Shown: in pieces, positions 1-12,005 of the stretch
How the letters are laid out: every line of letters begins with the position of its first letter
Numbering within the stretch: the first letter of the stretch is position 1
Source: Nereocystis luetkeana
Taxonomy: Eukaryota > Sar > Phaeophyceae > Laminariales > Laminariaceae
Direction: 5' to 3'
Assembly (NCBI GenBank): GCA_031213475.1
Contig: JARUPZ010000008.1
Location: 9,863,076-9,927,075 of the forward strand
Length of the DNA stretch: 64,000 nucleotides
Notes under the pieces: generated by a model
The model's input: only the letters and a program-made list of their open reading frames with translations
Told to the model about the DNA's origin: nothing
Database searches by the model: none
Made by a program: the position numbers and the translations under genes

Positions 1-710
1 TTGGAAGGCTAAACCCCTGTTCGTACCCTGGCGTTGCGCTGATAGCCCTAGAAGAACAGAAGTAGGAAAGGGCACCTCAACCCAGTAGATATTGACTCAA
101 GAGGTGCCTTACTCTGGTGCAACACGCTTCGACAGGTAATACATGCCAGCCAAACCCCTACGGTATCACGCCCAAGGGCATGTCTTTATCGAAAAACAGT
201 TCTCGCAGAATTTCGTCTTATCTTTGAGAGAAGGGGTAAAAATAACGGGTAAAAATACCGAAACAAAATCGAAAAAAAACAGGGAATGTTTCTCAACCAG
301 CGGGACAGGGCGGCTATTGGCTCGCGAGGGGCCTTACTCTGGTGCAACACGCTCCGACAGCAAATAAATGTCAGCTAAACCCCTATTGAAACACGTCTAA
401 GGGCCGTTTTTAGAGAAAAACGTTTTCGCACAATTTCCTCTTCTATCTTTTAGAGAAGGGATGAAAAAAATGAAGGAAAACACCGGAAAAATCAGGAAAT
501 GTGTCTTAACCAGCTGTACAGGGCAGCTACTGGGTCGCGAGGTGCCTTTTGCTCCGGTGCAACACGCTCCGACGGCAAATGCATGTCAGCCAAGCCCCTA
601 TTTCAACAAGTCTAAGGGCCCTCTTTATCGAAAGACGTTTGCCAGAATTTCCTCGTATCTTTCAAAGAAAGGAGGGGTGTGAAAAAACAAAAAAAAAACA
701 GGAAACGTTT
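1..710. repeat. Tandem repeat, about 220-bp unit, three to four copies
   Basis: The landmark GAGGNGCCTTACTCTGG followed by GTGCAACACGC recurs near 101, 326 and 539. Each is followed by GCCA/GCTAAACCCCTA, then AAGGGC, then a CTTATCTTT-like segment and GAAAATGTTTCT-like sequence. The first copy is cut by the window edge (GGCTAAACCCCTG at position 8). The array probably continues outside the window. The short ORFs inside it are repeat artefacts. Confidence 0.85.
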
Positions 711-1639
711 CTCTGCTGAAGACCTTATGCCAATGGAAACGCGAAGTCAAAAAGGCCTTCCCTAAAAAAATATTGCTTTCAAAAGAAGAGCCGAAAATAT
801 CATCCTACCGCCGCTGTGGGAAAAAGAGGAAAATGTTTTTGAGTTTTTCTTCTTTTTTTGCTCACTCACGGCTGCATGCGGGGCAATTTGTTTTTTATAG
901 TTAGTTGCAAATTGTCAACACTGTGTGTGATAGAAATCATCTCGTGCGACGTTAGGCTCGACACTGACTCAGCCTACGGCCAACCCGCTTGATGGCGGGC
1001 AAGACCAACGATTATAGATGACGGGCCTCGGATATAGCAGGTGGACCTACCTATGGTCTACGAGGCTAGAGCTTGCCGGCGGCGTCCCAGGGTTTCCCCT
1101 CAAATCTGGAAAAAAAAAAAAAAAAAATGTCATTCGAAACGGATCGAGAAACTTTGTCATATTTTTTATCCACACTACTAGGAGATATTTGTTTATATTT
1201 TTATACACCTGGCCAGCGCCCGCCACATGCCACCGGCCGTTGTGCTAACACGATGACCCTGGCCTGGGTCGGAGCCCCTAAGAAGCGCACTGCGTTCAGT
1301 ATTCATGACGCAGCCCTTGGTCTGTCGATCGATGTCTGTTGAGGACTCGGAATGTCGCCGCTTCGAACCAAACATCCGCCCGAGTTGTTTTTAGGCCGAT
1401 GTTGGACCAATATCGGACCCAGAAAAAATCTGACCGGTATTTTCGGAATTCAATTGCTTTTTATGCGAATTTGGCGTTTCCATTGGTATAGGTCTACGTA
1501 TAAACTTTGGAATTTCAACAGAGGGCAAAATGTCGGCAACGCTTTGCATTCCAATAGGTCAATATGCCCCCCAGACAAGAGCACACAGACCCCAAGACTG
1601 GTGGACCCTTGATCATGGAGCTCAAGGGGATGTATATGG

Positions 1640-2990
1640 GCTGTCACAGTCGCCTGCCCCAGAGTACGGGACTATCAACATTCCTTGGCAGTGGCTTTCA
1701 CACCAGCGGCTTCGAACCCGTACGAACTCACGAACAGCCGCAACGGGACCTTGTCAATTTCCGCCCTCTCCGTGGACGACATTGGAAACAGCAGAGCCAA
1801 CCAGAAGGTAGTCAAGCGGTTGAAAAAGAAGTTCATGGACCGATTCGCAATATCGAACATGGGCGAGGAAACCCTTAACCTCGGCGTATCAGTTACGACG
1901 GGCTCAAGCAACGGAACGCTCATCATCTCCTAGGTGGATTACCCTCATAATGCCTTGTTGTTTGAAAGGTTTAGTACGCTCGAGTGCAACAACGTCAGGA
2001 CAGGTTGAAGTGGGCAGGACCCCTCCAAGAAACAGCCCGATCCATACTTGCTGGGCACAAGGGGTGTCAAGGCACACAAGGCAGTCCTGAGGTCGCTATC
2101 TCGTACAGGTTACACGCTACGACGTCTGTTTTACGGCCGACCAGCTCACTAGGGCGCGCAGTAAAGCCCTCAACATCCCACACGACCCCCGCAAAAAAAC
2201 TGCTCCGATACCAACCAAATATATATGCCTGGTTTAATCACCACCTACAAGGGGGGTCAGTTCACCATCGATGCTACACATACGCATTCCCCGCGACAAA
2301 CCCCGACGACTGGGGGTCGACGACAAGCTACCTGTTCCTGGTGAGTGGACGACCGCTCTGTTCCGGAGCGAAGGTGCCGGGACCGGCTGCACAATGAGCA
2401 TCGGAATCCGAGCTAATGGTTGCCATATACTAGTGAAGAAAACTCCCTCTCCATCTTCGTGAGGGAGCTGACATGCAATCTATTCAGCTCTGTGCCGATC
2501 GTCTGTGACAGAACGAGACGTGTTTGTCGAGGACGAAACGCATTGCCCGGGGTTCCTCCTTCCTTCGCGATGTTGGTCCAGACCGTCAAGATGTGATTTG
2601 AATGCAGGGGCACCAGGATTGGGCATTGGGCTAGCCAGCGTGTGGTAGCAACAAAGTTGGTAAGCACCACTAGCACGAAACAATAGGTCAAATCAAGGAG
2701 TTGGAATGAAGCTGTGGACAGTACCACCACTCCCATAGGCAGCACAACCACGGGTATTCACGGTGTTGCTGCTTTACCCGGGGCATCTTCTCATATCCTC
2801 GGGATCACACCAGGGGCAACGGTTATGGAAGCTGGTGGTTTTATCTCTGACGTCTACATTATCTGCACGAATGCAGCCGATATGCCGAAATATGTGAGGA
2901 ATGATGTGAAGTCAAGTTTGTGTCGTTGCCAGCAAATGTTGGTAATCCTTAGCCATGACCGGCACTTGGGTCAAGTTTAAATGGCTTTCA
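1640..2990 (+). pseudogene. Decayed coding-like stretch, unrecognised
   Basis: Several + frames read like protein but do not join. 1685-1933 gives NSRNGTLSISALSVDDIGNS and then VVKRLKKKFMDRF, ends at TAG, and stays open for about 25 more codons (VDYPHNALLFERFSTLECNN). Near 2714-2900 another frame reads HILGITPGATVMEAGGFISD. I do not recognise the family. It could be a degraded gene, exons of a gene with unseen introns, or chance. Confidence 0.25.
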
Positions 2991-3150
2991 ACAAGTGCTG
3001 GTGGTTATTAGCCGCGATCGGCACTCCAGTTGAGCTTTTATCGCTTCCAACAAGAGCTGGTGATCGTTGACCATGATCGGTACTTCAATCGAGCTATATT
3101 CTCTTCCAACAAGAGCTGGTGATCGTTGGCCATGATTGGCACTATACTCA
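2911..3150. repeat. 59-bp tandem repeat, about four copies
   Basis: Units begin near 2926, 2984, 3044 and 3103 with TTCCAACAAGAGCTGGTGAT or a close variant, followed by CATGATCGGCACT. The last two units are the most alike, so the array was probably extended there last. Confidence 0.85.
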
Positions 3151-5651
3151 TGTTTCTTGAGACTTTATCACATACAGGTGTCCGCTTCTTCTTTAGCTTG
3201 CGGGCGGGAGGCAAATTGGTAGGCGGTTCGTCATATCATTGGCGCAGAACGGGCGGAGACGCTGGTGTTGAGCACTACAGCAAATAATTAAATACGAAAA
3301 TCCTCTCTCCTTGGTTGGTAAATATTTTGCATGATTATCACCCCAAGTCTGGTAGCCAACCCTGCCTGTAGTATGCAGAAGAAGTACAAACATCTCCAGC
3401 GTTGTCTGAGGTTCGCCTGCCATTACGTGTGAACCCATAACCTATGGTGGCAAACTACAGTAGCTATGCGTGCGCACGTCAGGTTTTGATTTCCACGCAG
3501 AAAATAGCAAGGAGGGGAGAATAAAAATGCCCCCAAGGTAGCATAGCAACAACACATACATGACGTAGACAACCGCCAGACAGAGAGGTCTGGTATCCTA
3601 CAGTCGGCGTGATCGCTCGTGGTGGCGTGCTTGATGTAGTCTACTCTTGGAGGCGCGTTTAGCTTTCGATGGGCCCCTAAATAATACCGGGGGAGATCCT
3701 GAGTATCTATAACATGAATCTGTCTCAACATCGGGCGAGAAGCGATGACCGACCGAACTGTTGCACATACCACGGTAGCGTATGCTTCAGACAACACCCA
3801 GCGACGTCTGGCATCCTTCAGGCGCTTTCATTGCGATTGGTATCATGCTTTATATTTCTGGGGGCACGATGGCTTATTGTGCCCCCAATTCTGGGGGGGG
3901 CAATACGTTCAATTGCGCCCGTGAGCAATTCTACCATCTAAGATTCTCCCGAAAAACTACTAATAGCTGTGTGCGTTTTGAAGATTATGACATTAGAAGA
4001 AGCAGAAGTAGCGAGTACATTTATAAAATATTTGTTTAATTACTAAAAGCGTATACTACCCTAGTTTAGCAGCTCGGCATTGCTACCTTCATCTAAGAGT
4101 CGTGTTGGAGCTAGGATTTACGTGACATATTGTTTCAGTAGACAGCAATGCATCCATGGTCTGTAGCACGGCAGTCGTGTGGTGTATGTACCACGATACG
4201 ACTAGACTGATAAATGAGTATATTCGTGAGATACCTGGTATGTATTATAAATATTAATATTAATAGTATCCACTACAAAGGTGTACCGAGAACGTCGAAT
4301 CCGCGTTTGTTTGCAGTATTTAGACCGAATTTTTGAGTAGCAGGAATAGTTAGATAGTTCAAGCAGAGAGTTCGAGACCTTTTCGGGGTTTAGGAGTTTG
4401 AACGACAAGTCGTACAAGTAGCGCTTACGCACGCGGTCATCGAGATGAGAGGAACTGAAACGTTTGCACACGCTAACGTCCTCCATGCCTGTTCACACCT
4501 GGTTACCAGCTGGTGAACTCCCACAAGCTCATAGTGAAACCGCTTCTTCTACTACCCAGAGAGCGGGCGTTTGAACGTCGACAAAGCAAAACTCAATATC
4601 CACTAGAGAATCGACCCCCTGTTAATATCGGAGAGAATCATCCGTTATCGCTCGGCTCAACCAACATGGCAATCACATAATCGCAGGGCGCAGGACCGCC
4701 GATTTTTAAAACCCGTGATACATGTAGATACTCGTACGACGCGCATGATAGAGGGTACTTTCGCTGTGTTATTGACGTGTCGCTCAACACGCGAATGAAT
4801 GAGGTAGGAGCAACACGCAATGAAATTGAAGGCATATCCCCGGGGGGGGGGAGTGTAGGCACCTACTACTTCGGCATCGCCAGAGGAGGGTCTTTGGGTG
4901 AAGATTCTCCGGCGAGCTGAGCTGTGGAACTGGGAAATACAAGTGGCGACACAAAACTACCAATCCAATATATACTGCATAAATAGACAGATCGGGGACT
5001 GCCCTCCTGGGTACTGCTGTAGTACCAAAGGTCTATATATAGGATGACAATCGAACACCTCGGTCTTCAACGTGTTATCGAGAATCGAAGCTTCCCTAGA
5101 ACACCAGCTCTGATGGGGACACCGTTTGACAAAGGTTTGCTCCGAACTTGTGCGAGTTTCTCGCAGGGACAAAGCGTTGTGTATACCACAGCTTGCTACA
5201 GTAGTAGTACAGTTGTGTTGTGTTATTGTACTTGAAGTGAACTTCATATTTTGTTCATCATCATTTTTTGGGTGAAGACGATTCGTAACATGGTTTCTTA
5301 CAGCGGGCTAGATTTCACGGAAGTGATGTAAGGTGAGAGCATCACCATCATCCTAACCACCATCAGCATTGTCACCTTTATCGTCATCATCAGAATAAAC
5401 CTCTCTTATATTTTCGTGCACCTAGTTTCAAGGCGCGTACATGTGTACCTGATACAGAAGTATGCACTGCTGCTTGTAGTGTATACGCATTTGTTTGAGC
5501 AGTTCGCCGCATGCGTCTTTATCATCAAACGCATGGTACTGCAGCAGCTGCTGTAGGCATGCTGTTTGTGCTCGCCGGTCTTTATTTTGTTTCGTCTGTT
5601 TTTCCAAAGGCGCCACGCTTGCTCCGTGCAGACTCTCTCTCACCATCAACA

Positions 5652-5712
5652 GCTTCACCTTCCATGGCTCGAGAGAGTCTTGGCTTCACCTTCCATAGCC
5701 CGAGAGAGCCTT
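5652..5712. repeat. 31-bp tandem duplication
   Basis: CTTCACCTTCCATGGCTCGA and its continuation are repeated immediately at 5683 with five or so changes. Confidence 0.8.
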
Positions 5713-7847
5713 ATTGTCAGCACCATCCGGGGTCGTCCCTCTGAGAAAAAATCTCGTAACCAGACTTGAATAACTGCTGTGTACCTGGTATAGTCCAAGC
5801 GCCAATCCTTGGAAAAAGGGATACTAACCCTACCATTGCTGCTGCAGTACAACAAGTACAGAGCGACACAGCTGCCATATATCTAGTATGATGCAGAGAA
5901 TCGCCAACACAATCGAAACGCGGTGCGAAACAATACTACCGACCCTTGACCGGCCACAAATCCTTCGCGCTTACTGGTACGTATTTTGATCGAAGTATCA
6001 ACGCAGACAGCTTGCAAAGAAAGATGGGTTTCGACGAAATACTCGATATCACAGCTGTTTCTTATCTTTTTTTCAAGTATATTTAAAAACCCCAGGAAGT
6101 AAGTACGTAACTGCAGCAACTTATTCTTTCATCTTCTCGAAGTTACAACGAAAACGTTATTCTACTGGTTGTACTTACGATATGTAACAAAGGAAACTAA
6201 ACTTACGTACCAGGTACCAGGGATTAAATTTCGCAAACAAGAACATTAAACGTTGGAATTCGAATCAGAGAAATAGGAGCAGAACCGCTTTTTTTTGGCG
6301 ACAGGCACCACAGACCAAGAACGTGGTGTCAAAAGTACGAATGTTGAAGTTGTCTCTGCCGCTACGGAAACGCCACAATTCTATATATATCAAGAAGTAC
6401 ACAGCTACATAATGGTGGTAGAACAAACGACCCCCCAGAGAACGTTATCGTTGTGATTTCGAGTTCATGTGGTGAGGCTCTGCTTTTCCACGTACGGGTG
6501 TGTGTGCTTGAATCGTTGCAGCAGGCCCTCAAAACACGCAGCAAGCTTCGTGCTGTTAGCCACTACAGAGCACCTCTCTCGTACTACCAACATGTACTAA
6601 TAATGCTGTAGACCACTACCATGTGTTTCTTCCGCACTTTTGTTTTAATAGTTTTGTTTCTGGTAGGTACGGTATTCGAATGTCCACCGGTGATTTGGAG
6701 CATTTGGCATTTTTTGTTTCCCTACTTTTGCTTACAGCAGTATACTGTAGTAGTTAGTTAGTTATTTGCAGTGTAGTATCATAGGAGTTTTTTACGCATC
6801 TTCTTTTGGTCTCTTTTTTTCATTGCTATTTTTTTTTGTGTTTTGGTCGCTCTTGTGAGCAATCATACTACTGCTGTATGTATAAATCGTATTGGAGGCC
6901 GAAAGCGGAAAACAGAGCAGGATTCCCTTCATCGTGTAGAAACTCCAGGGTAGTTCGGTCGGTAGACGTGAGCCGACATTTAATTTCCGATTTGCTGCCC
7001 TAACATTATAAAAAAGCAGAGCTTTCAACACACAGCACCTGCCGCTCGCTGCCGATTCCTCGCCTCACGGGGCACGATATGACGCCAAACCTTCGAGGCC
7101 GTATGATCTCCACTGCCCTTAGAGTGCTCGACAAGTAAGTGTGACGGTCGTTGATGCTGTGTGGCCGGAGGTCTTCCTCAAGACATCGGAGCCTGACACA
7201 GTTCTGGCCGGATTTGTTTCGGACGGAAGTAGTGGGTCCCAGTTTCGTCTGACAAATAAACGGCCAGGAAAAGGTCAGGCTCTCACGTACGTCCCGATCG
7301 GGTATCCGGCCGCACAGCATCGACAAACCCTCGAACTTGGTAGCGAGCACTCGCAGAGTAGTAGTGGAGCCTATAGCCTCTAAGGTTTTGCGGCATCTAT
7401 CTGGTGCCCTATAAAGCGAGGAATCATCGGCGGTGATAGGTAGGTCCTGGTGGTGTGTGTTGAAAGCGTAGCTTTTTCCTGCTGCATGCTGCGGGATACC
7501 AAATAATCAATCCCATCGTCTGTCTGTGTGGGTTTCGACGTTTCAACACAACAAAGGGAAAATCATGTTCCGTCATTTAATATTATTAGTCGATGTCGGG
7601 TCCCACAACAAAAGTCAGCGGAGGAGTTTGTACTGAATTTCGAACCCCACGTGGGTCCGACGTCTGGGTAAATATTATTAGCAAAACGAGTAGGAAACGG
7701 AATCAACGGCTGAGAGCCCCCAGCACCGTGGTTTGGTGCAGTTCGAGGCGAGTCCAAAAGAAAAATAGGGGCTGGGGGTATCCTCGCGATAAGAACGCAA
7801 GGCGCGAATCGGAGTGGGATGCGGGGAGAAGAGCCATGTTTTTGATC

Positions 7848-8692
7848 CCGAATCTGAGGGCCGGTCTTAAAGAGGGAAAAAAACGAAAAAAAAACGAAAA
7901 AAAAAAAAAAAACTTTCGTTTTTCGCAAAAAAACAGCAGGTTGAGTCCTATCGGGGCAAAAAAAACGAAAAAAAGAACGAAACAAAAATAAGAACCCGAT
8001 TCGAATTGTTACGCGGTGCATGTTTTCGGAATGACTCAACCGCCACAGCACGTGGTTCCCGGCGATAGCGCTCGACAGAGACGGTGGAAACCCACAACTC
8101 GAACACGTAAGGCACCCTCCACAGCAGGCGGTTCTCGTGGTCCAACCCGCTCTCTGCGGAGTGCTCTAGAACTTATGTATCGGCCATCGCTGTTCGATGG
8201 CAGACGTTTGAATGTTGAGTGGGACTCATGTCGAAAAATATACCGCCACAGCCACTTACTTCCTGATCCCCCGGTTTCTTGCGAGGGCACCCCCTGGTGA
8301 TTCCCTACCCATACTTGCTCGCGCCGTCAGCAGACAAGCCGCGTGGCAGCCACGTGCACTACCTCGGCCATCGTGCGCTTGCCAACCGGTCGTAGAAACT
8401 TTATCGGAACTTTATCCCAACGCTTCGAGCTTCTCCAATGTTCCTCTTCGACCCTGCGTATCCCATATTTTGTTTATTATGTGGCACCCATTTTGTTTTT
8501 GTTTAAGTACTCTTTAAGTCCTTTGGGACTAAAAAAAAAGAACTGTGAAAACGGAGGTATCGGGATCTCCACTTCTAATTTTTATAATTTGACCAATAAA
8601 ATTCACGTACCAGGTACTTTTGAGTTCTGTTTACCGTTTTTCATTCCGTTTTTTTTTTTTTTTTTGCCCTCGATAAGACCGGCCCTGAGTGA
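7848..8692. repeat. Inverted pair of AGGGCCGGTCTTA-plus-poly(A) ends
   Basis: At 7856 the + strand reads AGGGCCGGTCTTAAAGAGGG followed by A-rich DNA. The reverse complement of 8651-8688 reads AGGGCCGGTCTTATCGAGGG followed by about 21 A. The two may be 3' ends of retroposed copies in opposite orientation. The poly(A) link is inference. Confidence 0.5.
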
Positions 8693-9066
8693 CTACTATT
8701 AATAGGTGGGAGTCAGATTGCGGAAATTCTCTGGACAATAAAAGAGCTCGATGTGTTTCAATTGCTCAGAGTTGGGAACCACAGCAGTATTTATGTAGAC
8801 GGCCAACTGCACTATTAATAGGGAATTATTCATAGTCTAGTGGGCTATCCTCTATTCTAATAATTGTTCAGGTCTATAACCTTCGTGCACGGTTGTACTA
8901 CTCCTATACCTGGTACCGCCCTAGGGGAAGGTGTAACAAAAGGACAGTTAAAACATGAGTATGATCACCAAGTGGTCTTTACATTTATTTGCGCTTGGAT
9001 TGGTATCGATATGTAGGACGAATGAAACCCGTCCCCGGGATCTCTGGCCTGCACATTGAATCTTGC

Positions 9067-9575
9067 AGTAGAACCCGGGTATCGTGGTAAGAGAACATGG
9101 AAGGCAGGGGCTGTTTTGAACTGGCTAGGAAGGCAGGTTCTCTTATTCAGGAGACTCCATGTGTTGTGGTTCTATTACGGGGGGCCATAGTTAACAGGAC
9201 CTATGGTATACATAAAAGCCTATATCTTTAACAATTTGTACTAACAATATTTGGTCCTGTTAACTATGGCCCCCCGTATTAGTCTTCTTCGTGACGAGGG
9301 GTGGGAGGGACCGGTTGAGAGAGATTCGTTAGGGGATTGATTCAAGACGGTAAGCCCACTCTGCTTTCCTTCTAACAACCCACTAGACGGGTTAAGACAC
9401 GTGGCTAAAAACATTTTTCCCCGGGCGATTGTCTGCTCTATCGACTATCCCAACCATTGTACTCCAAGGGAAACTGCAGAGCCCCGGGGAAGAAATTCTT
9501 CGGGTGTTACAAGTATTTGGTACCTCGGCTATCCCATGACCATTCTATAGTCCAGTACTACTACTCCGCATCACA
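9067..9575 (+). repeat. Dispersed repeat R5, copy 1 (split by MITE-1)
   Basis: It aligns collinearly with 11588-12005. Shared blocks include GGTTCTCTT.TTCAGGAGAC, ACCCACTAGACGGGT, TTGTACT.GAAGGGAAACT and CCCATGACC.TTATAGTCCA. It carries a 105-bp MITE-1 at 9175-9279 that is absent from copy 2, so the MITE came after the duplication. Confidence 0.8.
9175..9279. mobile_element. MITE-1 copy A
   Basis: 105 bp with terminal inverted repeats TTACGGGGGGCCATAGTTAA, flanked by TA on both sides (9173-9174, 9280-9281). No coding capacity. It is inserted in repeat R5 and has the same orientation as the inner copy at 62509. Confidence 0.9.
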
Positions 9576-9749
9576 TGAGCCCACCCTGGACAGTCACGTA
9601 TGCAGACCACACGGCGCTCGATGGATGATATCGGGGATAATATACGAAAAAAGCACCGAAAAGGAGGTGGAAGATGTGGCTATCCGAAAACACGAAACAA
9701 GGCTATATAGGCACTTTCCCCACACCTCGTAGTACAGCCGAGGCGCACA

Positions 9750-10106
9750 CGCAAAAAACATGGAAAGGAAGGGGTCAATACATGCCAAGGCACGGTAAAG
9801 ATACTTAGCCGCGACGCCAGCGCCGGGGTGAAGGGAACTCTGGGCGCACGCTTGCCCGCAGCCGGCGGCCGCGCTCGCGTTCTGCTGATCCAGCCGGTCT
9901 TCGAGGGTTTTCACATTGGGCGCTCCCCATCGGGGAAAGGCCGTAGACAAGCCTACAGCCTCTCGCACGGAACTCATCGCGGAGCGCAAGAGCGCCAATC
10001 GCTTCGGGGGGGGCACTCTAGGGTCGAGGCGAACAAGCACTGGAGCTTCTTCTGGTTCTCCGGAACAACCCACCTCCCTCTGCGAACTTTGCGAGTCGCT
10101 AGCCAC
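9750..10106 (-). CDS. Coding-like ORF, unrecognised
   Basis: A minus-strand frame from an ATG at 10106 reads MASDSQSSQREVGCSGEPEE, then LVRLDPRVPPPKRLALLRSA and VKTLEDRLDQQNASAAAG. This GC-rich first part looks like protein. The frame then runs on into low-quality Cys/Phe-rich sequence to 9594, so the real end or splice site is unknown. No domain is recognised. It could be a gene fragment or part of a retroelement. Confidence 0.3.
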
Positions 10107-10109
10107 CGG

Positions 10110-11580
10110 CCTCCTCTGTTCCTACCGAAGCCATGACCTCCCGATCAGCGTCTTTAGGGGCACGATACGAAGTTACGATCGGAAGGTCTACGACCGTCGT
10201 CGACGTCCGAGAGGCTATATATATCGTAGTGGAAAATTGTGAGAAATGAACACGGACTTGACCGATAGGAAGCTACCGAGAGGTCATTCCGGTGCAAAAA
10301 CGATACGCCCAATCTACAGGCATTGGGAAATTCGTACGAATGGAAGTGAAAATACAAAAAAAAAAAAAAAAACGTGGGGCACGAATGCGAAAACAGGGGA
10401 GATGCACGTTTCCATTACGCACATGGTGCAGGGAAAACGAAAGAGGCAATGAAAGAACCAGGCAAAACGTCGAGCTGATACTACAAGTAAGCTTAAACAG
10501 GAGCCGGAAAAATATGTGGGAAGCGTTATCCAACGTAAGTGAGCGGAACAATGGGTTAGCAAAACTAACGTATGAAGCCGAGAGCGCTCGCATTAGAGTA
10601 GGCCAAAAGAGGCAAAGAGGACGGATCGACAACGAACGTAAGGCTCGGGAACTCCCCCAGGGAGTGGACAGTGACATAGGGCTCACAAGATGTTGTTGAG
10701 CCAATGTTGTCGATTTTGTTCGGACCGAAACTCGGAAACTGGTCCTTTTGGCTGTTCCTGTTGGTCCCCTCGCACTCGTACATATATATGACTCAGGGGC
10801 TAGGGGGGTTGGCGGCCGACCTATACAACCTTTTACTTGTCCTTCACAAGGAATATTGTGGGGCGCCGACATATTGATGCACCTTGCAAAGCTCGACGAA
10901 ATCGAATCGTGCCGAACGACGGTGTGGTATCATCGTGTTTCAGCTCAAAATTGGAAGTGGGCACACGCACAACCCACTCCTAATTAATTGTCATCTATCT
11001 TCTATTCCGACAGATTACACCGCGTTAACGTCCTGCACTGCTGTGCATACGAGCTGCTGCCGGATGGTTCGCTCTTTTTTCGGCGTTTTCAGTGCACAAA
11101 ATGAAAGGGTACGGGAGTTTTTAATGCATGGTACTACTGCAGAAGTGACCTCACCTTACTGCAAAACGGACCCTACATCATTTATTTCCAAGTGGTTCAT
11201 CACCGACGCGTGTGTGCAGCTAACCCTCTTCGGAGGGGAAAACGGACGACATAATGTGACGATTGATTACAGTGACGTCCTCCTGGGTGATACCGATTTG
11301 TGTCCGAGTTACTACTCAAGGAGTCTCGCACAGCACGGGCGTGACTCGATCGTACCCGTGCTTCAGGGCGCTCACGGGTTCACTGGTTGATCTTAACTAA
11401 AGTTATCATCGTTTGGGTCGCCATTTATTTCTGGGCCACTTTTTGTTCCCTTTTTTTAGTACTTACTGCACTGCTGTTGTTGCTGCTGCGCAGAAACCTA
11501 ATTGTTTCTCTGGCGCTAAGTGTATTTCCCACACAATGAACGTCCAATCTTGAAGGGGCTATGCAAGGCTTCCGGCGACG
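10110..11580. other. No supported gene
   Basis: Contains an A17 tract near 10357 and unremarkable DNA. ORFs of 70-200 codons on both strands show no domain and much low-complexity Phe/Lys sequence. Confidence 0.4.
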
Positions 11581-11587
11581 CCAAGTG

Positions 11588-12005
11588 CAGTGAAACCCGG
11601 ATATTGTGGTGAGGTAATGGAATGCGGGGACTATATGAACTGGCGAGAAAGGCGGGTTCTCTTGTTCAGGAGACGTCATGCATTGTTGCTTTACTGCATG
11701 CCGTCCTCTTCGGGATGATGGATGTCAGGGAACGCTCGAGACTGTTTTCGATGGGGTGCATGATTCCAGGCACCAAGTCTACTCTGCTCTCCATTTATTA
11801 ACCCACTAGACGGGTCCATACACTTGTCTGAGGAAGGCTCCTTCCTCGGGCGCTTGTCCGCTCTTTTTTCCTATCGGCTTTTCCTAACCGTTGTACTGGA
11901 AGGGAAACTACTGAGTCCCGGGAATACTCTTAGGGCATTAAAGAGGATTTACACTACGGCTACCCCATGACCGTTATATAGTCCAATGGCATTCCATGTC
12001 ACAGT
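11588..12005 (+). repeat. Dispersed repeat R5, copy 2
   Basis: Uninterrupted counterpart of 9067-9575, about 2.5 kb downstream in the same orientation. It serves as an empty site for MITE-1 copy A. Confidence 0.8.

Larger units (their letters stand above)
3160..9060. other. Gene-free stretch with short repeats and A-rich tracts
   Basis: I see no supported gene. The stretch contains a hairpin at 3862-3888 (GGGGGCAC ... GTGCCCCC), a CAT/ATC-rich microsatellite near 5341-5395, a 31-bp direct repeat at 5652-5712, five copies of TACCWGGTA, and A-rich or T-rich tracts at 7870-7985 and 8650-8671. ORFs here are short and overlap on both strands. Confidence 0.5.
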
